Assembly: GCA_033032175.1 (NCBI GenBank)
Contig: CM065308.1
Span: 19,649,590-19,713,589, forward strand
Source: Saturnia japonica
Lineage: Eukaryota > Arthropoda > Insecta > Lepidoptera > Saturniidae
DNA length: 64,000 nucleotides
Direction: 5' to 3'
Below, one piece after another: positions 47,441 through 59,400 of the stretch. The position numbers were made by a program, and so were the translations under genes. Under the pieces are notes generated by a model. That model ran no database searches and was not told the DNA's origin. It saw only the letters and a list, made by a program, of their open reading frames with translations. The first letter of the stretch is position 1; every line of letters starts with the position of its first letter.

Positions 47441-48092
47441 AACTAGCTGTGCCCCTCGGTTTCACCCAAGTTTTTATCCAACAAATACCTCGCCGCCAAC
47501 GCGACGGACCCGTGTAATCATAATTGTTATCACTTCTTGCAAGTACAAATTATTTTAATTTTTCATTTTCTCCTAAACTATGTGTCCTAATTACATACTA
47601 TAAAAAGAAAAATTTAAATTGTCTTTATGATGAAATAACTTTGGTTCGTAAGGATTAATAAAATAAGCCTAAAAATAAAGCTCAAAATCAATTTTTAATC
47701 TTCAACATAAAAACACGCAAAATACCTTATTGTGGCTTATGCTATTAAGAAATAGGCATATGTTACCGGAGACTTTTGTTAGATATACTAAAGAACAATA
47801 TTTTTGTAGAATATTATATTTACGTATCACTAACCATTACGCCAGCGCATGCGGATAAAGCAGTTCGGGAACACTTTCACTTCGACTTACTTAAACAAAA
47901 ATCAATATTTAAGGCTAGCTCTGAGAGGTTTAGCTTAGTTCCAGATAGCCTATACTATTCTTCGTGAATCTGGCTATCATATACAAAAAGAATTTTTCGA
48001 ATCCGACTGCTACCAGTTGTCCAGAGATTACCATGTTTAAACAAACAAACAAAAAAACTCGTCCGCTATACTAAATTATTAATAGTGTAGAT
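47441..48092 (-). mobile_element. Helitron-like element, most complete copy
   Basis: Read on the minus strand it starts TCTACACTATTAATAATTTA and ends GGGTGAAACCGAGGGGCACA then GCTAGT: a 5'-TC...CTAG-3' element next to T, with no terminal inverted repeats and no visible target duplication. Its interior aligns with 32812-33272. Non-coding, about 650 bp. The Helitron class is inferred from the ends. Confidence 0.6.
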
Positions 48093-48250
48093 ATACACGG
48101 ACTGACCTCGGAACACGACAAACCAAAAGAAAATCATACATGTGTTTTACACTATGTATGGTGGTCGCGATCCCTACCACCCCGCTATATTACTGTATAT
48201 ACACTGACTAATCTCTGAACACGATAAACCAAAAGAAAATTATAGATGGT
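48092..48250 (+). repeat. Satellite, about 102-bp unit (1.5 units)
   Basis: ACTGACCTCGGAACACGACA at 48101 recurs as ACTGACTAATCTCTGAACAC at about 48203. The unit includes TATGGTGGTCGCGATCCCTA and CCAAAAGAAAATCATA. The same satellite lies at 50500-50718. Confidence 0.7.
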
Positions 48251-49260
48251 TTTTTTCTTTCTCACTGATTATACTGTTAGCCTAAGGGGCCCTAAAGAAA
48301 TAGAGCCACTGATGGTCACCAGGCTTGGAGCCGAACGCTTAAGGCATTCAGCCGCGAAAGCGTGAGCAACATGCGCACAAAGGTGCCAAAGTGGCCGGAC
48401 GTCGGCTTGGGCTGTTACCGCGATTGTGAAAAAGTCGCGAACTGACTAATTCTCTATCTGTAGAAAATTTGAGCTAAACTAACACATACATATAACATGT
48501 TCCTGCCTCTAGGAGAAAGGAATGAACATGTGTATATGTATTTAGTATCCTGGAAACATGATCGAAAGTAACTATCGTAAAAAAAGAAGAAAAAAAGGTC
48601 CCTTACAGGATCTATGTACTTATGTGGTGTGCACGTATGTATGTACATATTGTGTGTAATGATGTGTGTGGGTAGCTACGTGATTGCAAGTGCAGTGTCA
48701 CCAGTATCGTGCGAGCGGCTGCATGACTCAAGGGTTCTACACCGAGGGAACGGACCTAGGCTTGAGTTGACGTAAGAGAGGGAGGACGTGACGGGATTGC
48801 GGGAGCGAAATTAGCCGCCCATCCCCTGCGGAGGGAACGGTGGTTTCGCGGGCGTGGGCGCGAGCACGTTTTGTTTGGAGAGACGGTGGAGTAGTATTTG
48901 TTTATTTCCTCGATCTTATAAACGGGATCGGTGAAGGCAATCGCGGCCGGAGTTGTTCGCGGGGGATGTTCGGTTTTGGGGTTTAAGTCGCGGCAGCTTT
49001 CACCAACAGATTCACGTGATTCGAAGCAGTGTCGAAGTACGATCGCGTAAGATATTCAATTTACGATTCGACCAACGTACCAAGGGGCTTTGTTAATTTT
49101 ACGTAAGAATCGGGTTTAGAGGATTTGGAATTTATTAATGTTGATCTTTGACGTATGTGCCAATGTAGCGCAGCTTATATGTCATGATAGGACAGACATA
49201 TGTCCTGTATAATGTAAGCTTATGTCTCAGGAACATTTTGCTTAGTATCAAGGAGTGCAG
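48251..49260 (-). mobile_element. Poly(A) retroposon of unknown family, copy 2 (longest)
   Basis: It interrupts the satellite-duplication block: the junction TAGATGG|...|CTATGTGTATTGTAAATCA corresponds to continuous sequence in the second duplication copy (50694-50733). On the minus strand the 3' end is GGCTAACAGTATAATCAGTG then an A-rich tail. 48252-48795 aligns with 33506-34070; 48796-49090 is a G+C/CpG-rich extension not present in copy 1 and would be the 5' part. No convincing reading frame. What it derives from is unknown. Confidence 0.5.
49175..49225. repeat. Imperfect hairpin
   Basis: An inner inverted repeat around GGACAGACATATGTCC and outer arms AGCTTATATG...AATGTAAGCT give an imperfect stem of about 20 bp. 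Confidence 0.35.
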
Positions 49261-49267
49261 TCTATGT

Positions 49268-50490
49268 GTATTGTAAATCACCCTTATTTTTTAAAACACG
49301 AAACACTGTTGTTTCTTCCTAAAAGCATAAATATGAATTTTCATATCCCTAAATTTAGAAATAGTGGGTTCTTCAGACAATCTTTCATCCCCTATTTCAC
49401 CTCGTTAAAGTTTTATTTTCACGACATAAGGTAAGCGAATGTCTTTCTTTAAGGTCCAATATATCTATCTGAATACCAAAATTCATCAAATTTGGTTTGA
49501 TGCGTTCTTCATACAAACCTTCATCGTCTATTTCAGGGCGTGAAATGCAACAGACAGGACAGACAGAGTTACTTTCGCATTTATAATATTAGTATGGATT
49601 ATTCATTTCAATATGCTGTCGTTCTCTATGGTGTCAGTAAATTACCCAAAAGCAGAATAACGACAACAGTTTATAATAATAAATTTTTGAAATTAATTCT
49701 CGCTCTCTCTCTCTCTATACCTTTCTTTGTTTCTCTTTAACTGATACTTTAGCATGGTAAAAATAGCAAAAGATCGATTGTTGTGGTGTCCTTTTTGTTT
49801 TCTATAATAGGGATTTTTATATTGTTAACACAAATCTGAAAAGTGAATAAAAGACGGTCAATTTTTTGGAGAGATCGGCCATTTAGACCTCGATTTATTG
49901 TGAATCGATACATCAGAGTTGGATTCGAATCGATCTTTTTCGGAATGAATTGCCTAGCAGCGATGTGGCACTCGACTTCCTTGCGTGATTATATCCAACC
50001 TAGGGTGACCACTTATTAATATGATTTATTATATAGATGTGTGGTCAACTCATATTGGAAAGTTCCAAATTCTCTGAAACTGTACATTTTTTAACTTTAT
50101 GTAAACTTTCAATAATCATCATTTTACAAACCAGTTTCAAAGTTTCAGCCAATAGAACGGAAGAGCTATTTTATGGCATTTTTATCGAACAAATGTTCGA
50201 CGTGATTTTTGAAATTGATATAACTTTTTTATTTATGAACTCATTGAAGTAAAACCACACTAAATGTTAAGTCAACCTTACCAAAATATATTAGTTGAAA
50301 CCGTTTCCAAATCAGTTAAGCCGTTTCTGAGATTAGCGCGCACAATCGTTGGCAAACGGACAAACACAAAAATTCTAACAATCATTGTTTTGGGTTCTCC
50401 TGCGTTGATAGAGACCCCCAATAATAGTTTTTCTCATATATCTTCTATGTACAAACATCGATCAGTTACCTTTTTATTATATGTATAGAT
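49268..50490 (+). repeat. Tandem duplication, copy 1
   Basis: 1.2 kb, colinear with 50722-52160. Shared words include ATGAATTTTCATATCCCTAA, TTTCGCATTTATAATATTAG, GATTAGCGCGCACAA, TTGTTTTGGGTTCTCCTGCG and an identical end TTTTTATTATATGTATAGAT. Substitutions and indels are frequent. Non-coding. The word ACTTTCGCATTTATAATATTAGTA followed by ATGGAT is a typical lepidopteran repeat end, so older repeats lie inside. Confidence 0.8.
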
Positions 50491-50499
50491 AGATGTAGA

Positions 50500-50718
50500 T
50501 ATGGTGGTCGCGATCCCTACCTCCCCACTATATTATTGCATATACACCGACTGATCTCTGAACACGATGAACCAAAAGAAACTCATAGTTGGGTTTATCG
50601 CTATTTGTATGGTGGTCGCGATACCTACCACCCCTCTATATTTTTGCATAAACACAGACTGATCTCTAAACACGACAAAGCAATAGAAAATCATAGATGG
50701 ATATATCACTCTATGCGT
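50500..50718 (+). repeat. Satellite, about 108-bp unit (two units)
   Basis: TATGGTGGTCGCGAT starts at 50500 and 50608, with a degenerate third start at about 50714. It is homologous to 48092-48250. Confidence 0.8.
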
Positions 50719-50721
50719 ATG

Positions 50722-52160
50722 GTATTGTAAATCATCCCTTATTGTACCACCCTGCCGATTCAGTTTTCAAAAACGTGAAACCCTTTTATATCTTCCTAAA
50801 ATCATAAATATGAATTTTCATATCCCTAAATTGAGAAATAGTGGGTTCTTCATACAAAATTTCATCCCTATGTCCGTCTCCAAGATCCAATATATCTCTA
50901 TTCATCAATAGTGGTTTAACGGGTTCTTCGTACAAACCTATTTCACCCATTAAAATTTTATTTTCACCACATAAGGTAGCCAAAGTCTTTCTCCAAATTC
51001 CTACATATCTCTATATCAAAAGTCATTAAAATTAGGTTCTTTATACGAACTTTCACCCCCCATTTCACCCCTTCTAATTTTATTTCCAAAAGTAGCCAAT
51101 GACCTTTCTCAACCAAAGTTCTTCAAAATTTGTTCAGCGGTCTAGGCTTGAAAATGCAACAGACGGGACAGAAAGAATTACTTTCGCATTTATAATATTA
51201 GTAGGTATGAATTATTCAATTCATTATGCAGTCATTTTCTATAGTGTCATTTACCAATTAAAATACTAACAGTAAATTATTACCCAACACCAAATTAACG
51301 AAAACAGTTTAAAATAATTAATTTTTGAAATGAATTCTCTTTCACTATATACCTGTAATAAATTCTCTCTCTCTATACCTTTCTATGTTTCTCTATATTA
51401 ACTGATACTTTAGTAAGCTAAAAATTACAAAAGATCGACTGTTGTGGTTCACTTTTAATTTTCTATTTTAGGGATTTTTATATTGTTAATACAAATGCGA
51501 AAGTGAATCGAAAAAAGAGCTTTTTTTTGAGAAATCGATCTTTTAGACATCGATTTTTTGGGAATCGATTCATAAGAGTTCGAATCGGATCAATCTTTTT
51601 CGAAATTAATTGCCATCCCTAGCAGCGGCGCAGCTATATTCAACTGATAAAATCCAGCCTATGCAGACCCCCTTTTAATATGTTTTAACACATAGATCTG
51701 AGGTCAACTTATATTGGAAATTTCATTTTATTAAACTCTTCATTTTTTAACTTTATGAAAGGTTTCGATCATCATCGTTTTACAAACCATAATATACAGA
51801 TAGCTAAAATTTCAGTCAATTCAACTGAAGAGCTATTTTATAGCATTTTTATCAAAAAAATGTTCGACGTGATTTTTTGAAATGATATAACTTTTTTATT
51901 TATGAACTTATTGAAGTAAAACAAACACTAAATGTTAAGTGAACCTTACCAGAATATATTAGTGAAAACCGTTTCCAAATCGGTTATGCCGTTTCTGAGA
52001 TTAGCGCGCACAAAAGTTGGCAAACAGACAAACAGACAAAAATTCTAACAATCATTGTTTTGGGTTCTCCTGCGTTTATAGAGACCCCCAATAATAGTTT
52101 TTCTCATATATCTTCTATGTACAGACATCGATCAGTTACGTTTTTATTATATGTATAGAT
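50722..52160 (+). repeat. Tandem duplication, copy 2
   Basis: 1.44 kb, about 200 bp longer than copy 1 through extra sequence near 50880-51100 where the GGGTTCTTCxTACAAA motif is repeated. Its right end equals that of copy 1. Confidence 0.8.
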
Positions 52161-52189
52161 TACTGCCCCGATGCGACTTACTGTTATTT

Positions 52190-52375
52190 TTAATACATAC
52201 ATACCATTACTCATGTATTCCCCGAAGGGTTAGGCAGAGGTGTACACTAATGTACACCCACAGTTCACCGAGTATGTTTTTAGGTCTCTAATAGGGGGCG
52301 AGCCCATTGCCATTAATCGTGCATGAAACCAAACTCCGAGTTGCTACCGAAAATTTCATAGCTACATATAAAATA
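52190..52375 (-). mobile_element. tRNA-derived SINE, minus strand, 5' truncated
   Basis: TATTCCCCGAAGGGTTAGGC, CACAGTTCACCGAGTATG, AGGGGGCGAGCCCATTG and CCGAAAATTTCATAG are the complement of the 34820-35020 family, in reverse order. Confidence 0.65.
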
Positions 52376-53099
52376 TAACTGTTTGTGTATTATTACCAGT
52401 GATATAGCAGTGATAAAAATAACTTAACGGCGTTCTCGTTGTTTTATAACAGCTATAATATCCATATCTAGTACTTGGTTACATAAAATTAGAGTCTAGT
52501 TACATCTTATTAAAATATTATTAAATTAAAACACCCCAAATAAAACAATACAGACAATTATTTGACGTAAAATGACGTAATCTAAAATTTATTATTAACT
52601 TTATATAGAGTTATTTTTCATGCCACGTTATAAATCTTTGGCAACGTGTATATAATTTTTGTATGCCGATTAATATCTATGTTCTGCCAACAGACGTTAA
52701 CATTTCATCGGCCAGTATTTCACGGGATTGTTGCTTTGGCCCGTTTTGATTTTATCATTGATAATATGCAAACGAGGGATTGGGCGTTTCAAAAATAAAT
52801 AAAAGGATTAGCACGAAGATCGTTGCCCTTTTTAGTGACCGAAATAAGACATTTCTACACGACGCACGCACAGTCAACTGTCAATAAGAATTAGTGATAA
52901 TGTTGCTAGCTTAATACTTATTAAATTTTGTATGCCTTTTTTGGGCGACAGTGTCAGAATAAGGTTAGGATTAAATTATTTTTCAAGTCTGATTTCTTTC
53001 TATAACTCTCTGTTTATTTAACATGATATCTGTGGTTTGTTAATTTTCATCGTTTACTTTTATTTAAATTTATTTTATTAAGTATCTAGAGTTGCAATT
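52376..53099. other. Intronic sequence, nothing recognised
   Basis: AT-rich, no supported feature. Confidence 0.45.
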
Positions 53100-53102
53100 T
53101 AG

Positions 53103-53417
53103 TTTATTTTGATTTTTAAATTTCATGTATGTTCAGAACATCCTCGGGTAGTTATTATAAGTAATTTCATATTAAAGCATTTATATTCAATTTGGTTGAC
53201 TATAAAGAGGCAAATATCTGATGTTGATGGGTTGAGAATAGAACAATTAGATATTTTATTAATAATAACAAATATGGCCTATAAATGTTTTCACAACTCA
53301 GTAAACTGTTTTTTAGAAGGCCCGTGCATGACACCAGTGCAAAACGTATTGGCGATTTTGGCGCCGAGAAACATATTAGATAGTGTGGTTTCGTTACAAT
53401 ATTTTATTTCAAACTAA
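53103..53417 (+). other. Open frame of about 100 codons, no family recognised
   Basis: The frame is open from just after a TAG at 53100 to TAA at 53415-53417, with no ATG near its left end. The codons give CSEHPRVVIISNFILKHLYS and a C-terminal part with EGPCMTPVQNVLAILAPRN. It is long for AT-rich intron DNA, but window-wide chance could produce it. There is no splice, domain or repeat context. It could be a decayed insertion. I do not call it a gene. Confidence 0.15.
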
Positions 53418-54341
53418 ATGTATATTTCCTGGTAAATACATATAATCGAACTTTAATATTTAACTAGTATATGCCGCGGCCTGAAACAGCAGACTTCGGA
53501 TTTATCATCCATCCATTATTACATAAGGTCCAAACCATTTTCAAAACGATAAAATAATTATTATAAACAATTTGACTCTCATAAAACAGCTCACTCATTT
53601 CTCATATCTCACAAGTAACATAATATAATTTGTGCCTGATTGTATAATTTCGAAGAAACATATTAAAAAAGGAATTTTTCGATGTTTATCACATTCGCAT
53701 ACAACATATTGCAAATTTTACATTCAAAAGTTTTTATGGCTCTAATTATTTATGGCATTCCATCTAATATAATAGAAACATATTAAAATCGTTAATAAAT
53801 TAATTGCATATAGGATTCTGTAGTAAAGTATTAAAAATATTATGGTGACAATCATAATTTTGTTAATTTATTTACATAATATGTTGTGGTCGGGAGCTTA
53901 GTTTCGTAAGTTTTTTAAATAGCAACAATGTAAATGGATTATTAAATTGTTATTTTCTAGTAAACTAGAATTCGTTTCTGGTAACATTTTTGACACAATA
54001 TTATGGTTCTCATTATCTATCTATGTATATATATAATTTATACAATTTTATGTTTCGATGTTTGTTTGTTTCTCCTGAGTATTATTCCGTGGTTTCCTGG
54101 CCAGTTAACCTACATAAAAATTGAAAATGTCAGCAAGTACCCAGCTTTGTACGCCAGCTGTACTTGAGGCCCAGTGTTGTTTTAATTTTAAAGTTTTTCG
54201 AGTACCGGGTACACCGTCATTTATTAACACGAGATAAATTTTGATTAAGAGATGACCTTAATAAAAATATTTAACAAAATCTTTTAAAAATCTTTTATGA
54301 GTATGTGTATACCTAACTCAAACGGATTTTTATATTAGTAC
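53418..54341. other. Intronic sequence, nothing recognised
   Basis: AT-rich, no supported feature. Confidence 0.45.
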
Positions 54342-54605
54342 TAGCTGTGTCCCATAGTTTCACTAATATTAAATTAATTCGACAAACTTACGACTATCAT
54401 TGTTCTTATTTCACGCATCGAGATTGCTTGACGTTCATGGTGACTGCTTCGCCCCTTAAAGTTGTAGGGTGAAGATGTTCAACATATAATATTTGTCAAT
54501 AAATGTGCTATAAAATGCAGAAAGAGTATTTTATATCTGACTTGTAGTTTTAGAGATTAGGGCATTCAAATAAACAAAAAATCTCTTGAGTTTTATAATA
54601 TTAAA
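54342..54605 (-). repeat. Helitron-like fragment
   Basis: It starts ACTAGCTGTGTCCCATAGTT then TCACTAATATTAA, and contains GATTGCTTGACGTTCATGG and GCTTCGCCCC as in 11826-12080. It ends near GAGATTAGGGCATTCAAATA and a TTATAATATTA word. Confidence 0.5.
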
Positions 54606-55690
54606 AAAAAATTATAGATTAAATAAAGCAAACTTGAAGTCCATAAAAGAAATAGAGTATTTTTCATACCAATTAACACAAAATTCTTTGCACGCAGACG
54701 GAACCGTTGATAACGACTAGTTTAATCATAAATCTAGCTATTAGTCGCAAGCAGAACAAGGTATCGATCCTATTCAAAGGAAAAACTAGTTTGTTCTTTT
54801 ATTAAAACTCTATCATTATAGCTGAAGCATTAACATTGTTGTTGTAGAATTTTAGCTGTAAGTCTCATTAATAAACAATTCGCTACCTCTTTAAATGGGT
54901 GTGCAGAAATTATAAAAAGTGTCCGAAGAGCGACATCTCAGCGGGGGCTCTCTGGTTGTATATCATGCGGTTTTTTGTTGAAGGTTAGTCATGTTTTATT
55001 TGTATGATCTATTCTATGGTAATGATGATTGGATTTGCGTGGTATTGTTGAATATAGTATGGGGAAGACATCTTGGTTGGGAGTCTTTAGAACAAGGTTC
55101 TATAGTTTTCCAATACGATGGAAAGTTTTGGTTTATATCTACTATACTCTGACTTTTAGTTCAACGGAACAATCTCTAATATCAAACTTGATAATAATGT
55201 TGCCAGATAAATTTTTTTAGTGTTGTGCTATCGTTTATTTTACGTTCCAGTTATTTGAATCGTAAAGTTTCTAAGACAAGTAAGTAAGCAAGTCTAAGTA
55301 TATTTTGTATTATTCAATATAAGCGATAATTTACTATTATCGCTACGTAGTTTATGAAACTCTAAAATACGGTACATAATATGAAAATATAATTAAAAAA
55401 TATATAAAAAAAATAACGTTTTGGTTGGCCTATAAATGTAACAATTTTGTTACCTTATTCTAACTTCACATTCAGGAGCGTTTAATATTTTTCAGAAAAA
55501 ACTAACAACAGGAATAATATCTCGTGCAGTTTTATGATTAATTTGGATTCGTGCATATAACCACTTTTAAAATTTAATTAACTAGCAACACATGAAATGT
55601 CATTCAAATCCATGGAATAGAAAATGGGAATACAGTTAGCGCATTTTCTATAGTTAGTCTGATTCGTTAATATGTTGAAAACCTATCGTA
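54606..55690. other. Intronic sequence, nothing recognised
   Basis: AT-rich, no supported feature. Confidence 0.45.
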
Positions 55691-55699
55691 AAACACAAT

Positions 55700-55885
55700 A
55701 CCATACAATACATTTTATTGCGCACCAAACAAGAAAAAACGCATAAATAACTATTTAAATTATTCGTGTGCAGTCTGACGGCGTTTTCGCTTCGAGAGAT
55801 TTCTTCCAGGAAACCTTAAAAATAAATAAATTTCGTGGCGGCAAACACATATATACCACTAATATACAAATTTTACAGTCAAATA
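55700..55885 (-). repeat. LINE 3' tail fragment
   Basis: ACATTTTATTGCGCACCAAA, then CGGCGTTTTCGCTTCGAGAG and ATTTCTTCCAGGAAACCTTA. This is the complement of a widespread lepidopteran LINE 3' untranslated region ('TTATTGCGCACC', 'GATTTCTTCCAGGCAACC'). Confidence 0.5.
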
Positions 55886-57200
55886 GAGCATGGAAATAGC
55901 ACACACATATACTAGATAAACAATGAATTATAAAGTTTGCGCACATAACAAAAATACTACAATAATAATACTAATTAATAACAATACACACACACAAACA
56001 CACACAAATGTTTATCATGGTATCAGTAAGGTATTTTGTTTTTTGACAGTTGTACTTGAAATATATTTTCCATTTTTAGTAGGTAAGCCATCTTATCACA
56101 TATTAAATTACCTTCAAGTGTGATCGAATAAAAGCACTTAAAAGACGATAAGCAAAATAAGTAGTAGTAAAATACACTGTACCTAATATTTATGATAAAA
56201 ACTCTTATTACAAGTAAAATGTAATTATTTTATTGTATTAATAATAATAAATATTCAGGTCGCCGATTAGGTTAGCGAAATATCGAACAATGAAAATTGT
56301 TGTGTTCAAAGTACGTACTGGTTGGTATTTTCACTTATCTAAGTACAGACATTGCGAATGTTGGTCTATACTAAGAGTGATGTTATTGGAGATTTACTAT
56401 CTAAAAAACATAGTATTTTAATAGAAATTAGTTGTATTAGAACTTTATCTAAACAATTCAACGCATTTTATAAACTAATGCCATTAGTGTTTTTCGAATT
56501 ACAGTATTATATATAGCTTAAAATTTGACAAATTACGATTTTTATAAATAAATAAAGCTAAAGAACCTATATCCTTAGATCCCTATGGATTTTGGATTCT
56601 TTTCAACTTTCGATAGTATTTTTGGACAAAGAAAAAAATATTTTAGTTAAGAAGAAATAAAATCAATTTCTTATCTGTAAATTGAATACATAATTATAAT
56701 GTCACGCTTTTAAGTTATTTTGGTAGCGTGGCGTTTTATTACTACGACATGCAGTGCCCATGACTTCTATTAGTGTTAATTCTATAAAATAATATGTCGT
56801 TCTTTATTGATTTAGGTTTATCAATTTTCGTTGAAAACGAAAGTCTTAGTTTGTATAGTGAAGGAGAAAGACAAATATTCATTGTAATATAATAAACAGT
56901 TTAGACTCGTTCTCCCTTTTTTAAAGAAGGTTTTTTTTCTGTTACTTGTACGGTGCCGCACGCGTAATTTTTTTCCTTTATTTTGAAAACAAACTTTTAT
57001 TTTAATTATTTTTAAATTATGTTAGTTTAAATTTTTTAAATAAGGCTTTGTTTTCAGAATAGACAAAAAGCTTCTACTATGAAATACAACCAATGGTGGA
57101 TTGAACAAAGAAGCACTGAGGCGACGATAGCAGTATAATGTATATCCATTAAAAATGATAATAATAAAGTAGTAAACAATGAAAAAAAATGTAAAAACAA
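55886..57200. other. Intronic sequence, nothing recognised
   Basis: AT-rich, with a short CA-rich run at 55986-56008. Confidence 0.45.
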
Positions 57201-57204
57201 TTTT

Positions 57205-57290
57205 AAAAAGTGTTGATAAACCCGATAGATTTTCTTGTCGGTTCTTCTCAATGACTGGGATGTGGTATGTTGACATTTATAAGGGCCTAA
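57205..57290 (-). repeat. SINE-like scrap
   Basis: TTCTTGTCGGTTCTTCTCAA and AAGGGCCTAAATT correspond to the distal part of the 10090-10560 family (TTCTTGCCGGTTCTTCTCGA, TTAGGGCCTAAATT). Confidence 0.4.
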
Positions 57291-58717
57291 ATTGAATAAA
57301 ATATTTAAGATACGTTGCCAAAATTATGTAAATATAATAAATAAATCGATTAAAATACTCCTAAAAACCATTGTCAATTATGACATTTAAGTCGAACCAA
57401 CCGGAATAAGGTGCTCGGTTATTTTTACGACTGTCATCTGTCCAAATGGAGAAATGTCATTAGAATGCAAAACATAAATTGTGTTTGGAGACTGTTGGAC
57501 AACGTTATATAACTAACATAAGGCATTTTTACGTTGAAAATTTCTTTGGTTTTTAGTTTACAAATACAAATGAGCATATATAGATGAATAGTTTTGTTAA
57601 TAATACATTACGATGGCATTTCAATGGAATTGAACTTATATGGAATTGAGGTACTCTTTTTTAGGGTTCTGTTGCTAGAAAGGAAACCCTATTGCTAGGC
57701 CTGCCTATGTAGTCTATTCTATTTTAAAGAGCTGCCTGTAGCTTTTGAATCGTAATAAGTAAATGATGGAAATTTTCACAGATTATATGTTATAATGAAC
57801 GAGACAAATATCATTTCATGGATTAACCCTGTAGGCGCCGGGTCTATCGGGTGGTAAAGATAGGAAAAGACGAGCAACCCCCGAGACTTGCGATCTAAGT
57901 GAAGGTTTATATAAAAAACCCAAAAAAATGAAAATATTAAGGAGATGTTTTTTCACATTTCTTTTAGTCTTTCGTGATAAAGATTATAATATAAATATAT
58001 GAGAGTCAATCTTGATGGGATTATAGTGCAAAGATTAGAATGAAAAACAAAAGAATAAAACGAAATCGGTCAAGTATGAGTCGAGTCTGCGCTAAGGATT
58101 TCGATCTGTATGAAAGAAAACACAATTATTTTGGTAAATAAATAAATAAGCCTTTTATTACCTCTTGTTGGGATTATGGATATGTGACAGTGTATTCTTT
58201 ATAATGATTGAAGATTTTATTCATTGGAAGATTTTTATTTATTGAAATAGAGTTTTCGGAAGTGTGTCTTAACACCATCAAGGATCAGAGAGAACTAACT
58301 ACTTACAACTATATTTCTACAGTTGTCCTTTTTACATCGTGTAACATTTGGTATTTATGCAGTCTATACAATACTCGAATTCCACCTAGTTTTTATGACT
58401 CGTAGTTCGGGTGCTTTAAACTATCTTTCTCCGAAATAATAAATTAAAACCTTCTTCAAGGGTAAAAATGTGTTCACCAAATGTTACTTAAAACGAAACT
58501 TTTACTTTCAGAACAAAAGAAATTTAAAACATTTAAAATATAATATCTCAAAGAGAATGATTTTTGTAGACGAACTCAATATTTCAACACCTCTCATTTC
58601 ATGTAAATTTTACAAAATATTTTACTAACCTGTAAACTATAAAAAATATATGATAAAAACAGTTATTGTTATGTGATTTAAATTAATTACAATTTAAAGA
58701 TTTAAATTATTTTAATG
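57291..58717. other. Intronic sequence; possible repeat end at 57660
   Basis: TTTAGGGTTCTGTTGCTAGA and AAGGAAACCCTATTGCTAGG at 57660-57700 resemble the 'AGGGTTCCGTxx...GGAACCCTATT' end of common lepidopteran repeats. Otherwise nothing is seen. Confidence 0.35.
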
Positions 58718-58719
58718 AG

Positions 58720-58932
58720 AGCCCGTCTTTCGGGTAAAGCCTTCCTCCATTTCTGATCACTGCCTTCTGTATCGCGCTTCCATCTGCCAATTTTCTCCTG
58801 CTACATCTCTGAAATCATCGACCCATCTTCTTGGTGGACTTACTCGTCTTCTTTTTCCTTTGCTCCTTTTCATACTACGGCCTGTTATGTCTACCGATCG
58901 TCCTCTGTCCTAGCTAGATGTCGTTTTGGTTG
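58720..58932 (-). pseudogene. RTE-type LINE ORF C-terminal remnant
   Basis: Minus-strand translation gives SPPRRWVDDFRDVAGENWQM then EARYRRQ and, after a stop, SEMEEGF. It matches the closing motif of RTE-clade LINEs ('RPP.RW.DDl.kvAG..W...AqdR..Wr.leEaf'). The start and reverse transcriptase are missing. Confidence 0.65.
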
Positions 58933-59053
58933 GTCCTAAATTTTTGTAAATATATGAAACAAATATATTTTTTTCTGGAATGGAAAACCCGGAGTGTGAG
59001 TAAGATTTGCACTTGAAAATTTTTTTTTTCTATAGAGTCACGTATTTATTCTA

Positions 59054-59400
59054 ACTAGCTGTCGCCCAATGATCGAAATCCGACCACCGACTTGTTAATC
59101 ATAGACTATTTTCTGTTTGACATTTGCAGTATGAACCTAACAATTAACATTATATCACTTGCTGTAACTTTTCATTGCGTGACAATGTCAATATTTTGGG
59201 GAGGTCTAATTTCAATAGCACTGGTCGTGTTAGGATTCATATTAATTTAATGTACTAGTAACAGATATTATAGATATATTTTAGCTTTCTGCACTCCTCC
59301 ATATACACTTAAACTATACCAAATCTCACAGTCTTCCGTGCACGCAATACTTTTAAAAAGGAACCGAAAGCTTTTGCTTCACGTATTAATATATGAATAA
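59054..59400 (+). repeat. Interspersed repeat, copy 2 of a direct pair (with 9649-10006)
   Basis: Colinear with 9649-10006; starts ACTAGCTGTCGCCCAATGAT. Confidence 0.6.

Noticed and set aside
48796..49090. CpG-rich block considered as an intronic ds promoter or alternative first exon
   Set aside because: The comparison with the second duplication copy places it inside a roughly 1-kb insertion, so a transposon origin is more economical. It is kept as a finding about the retroposon.
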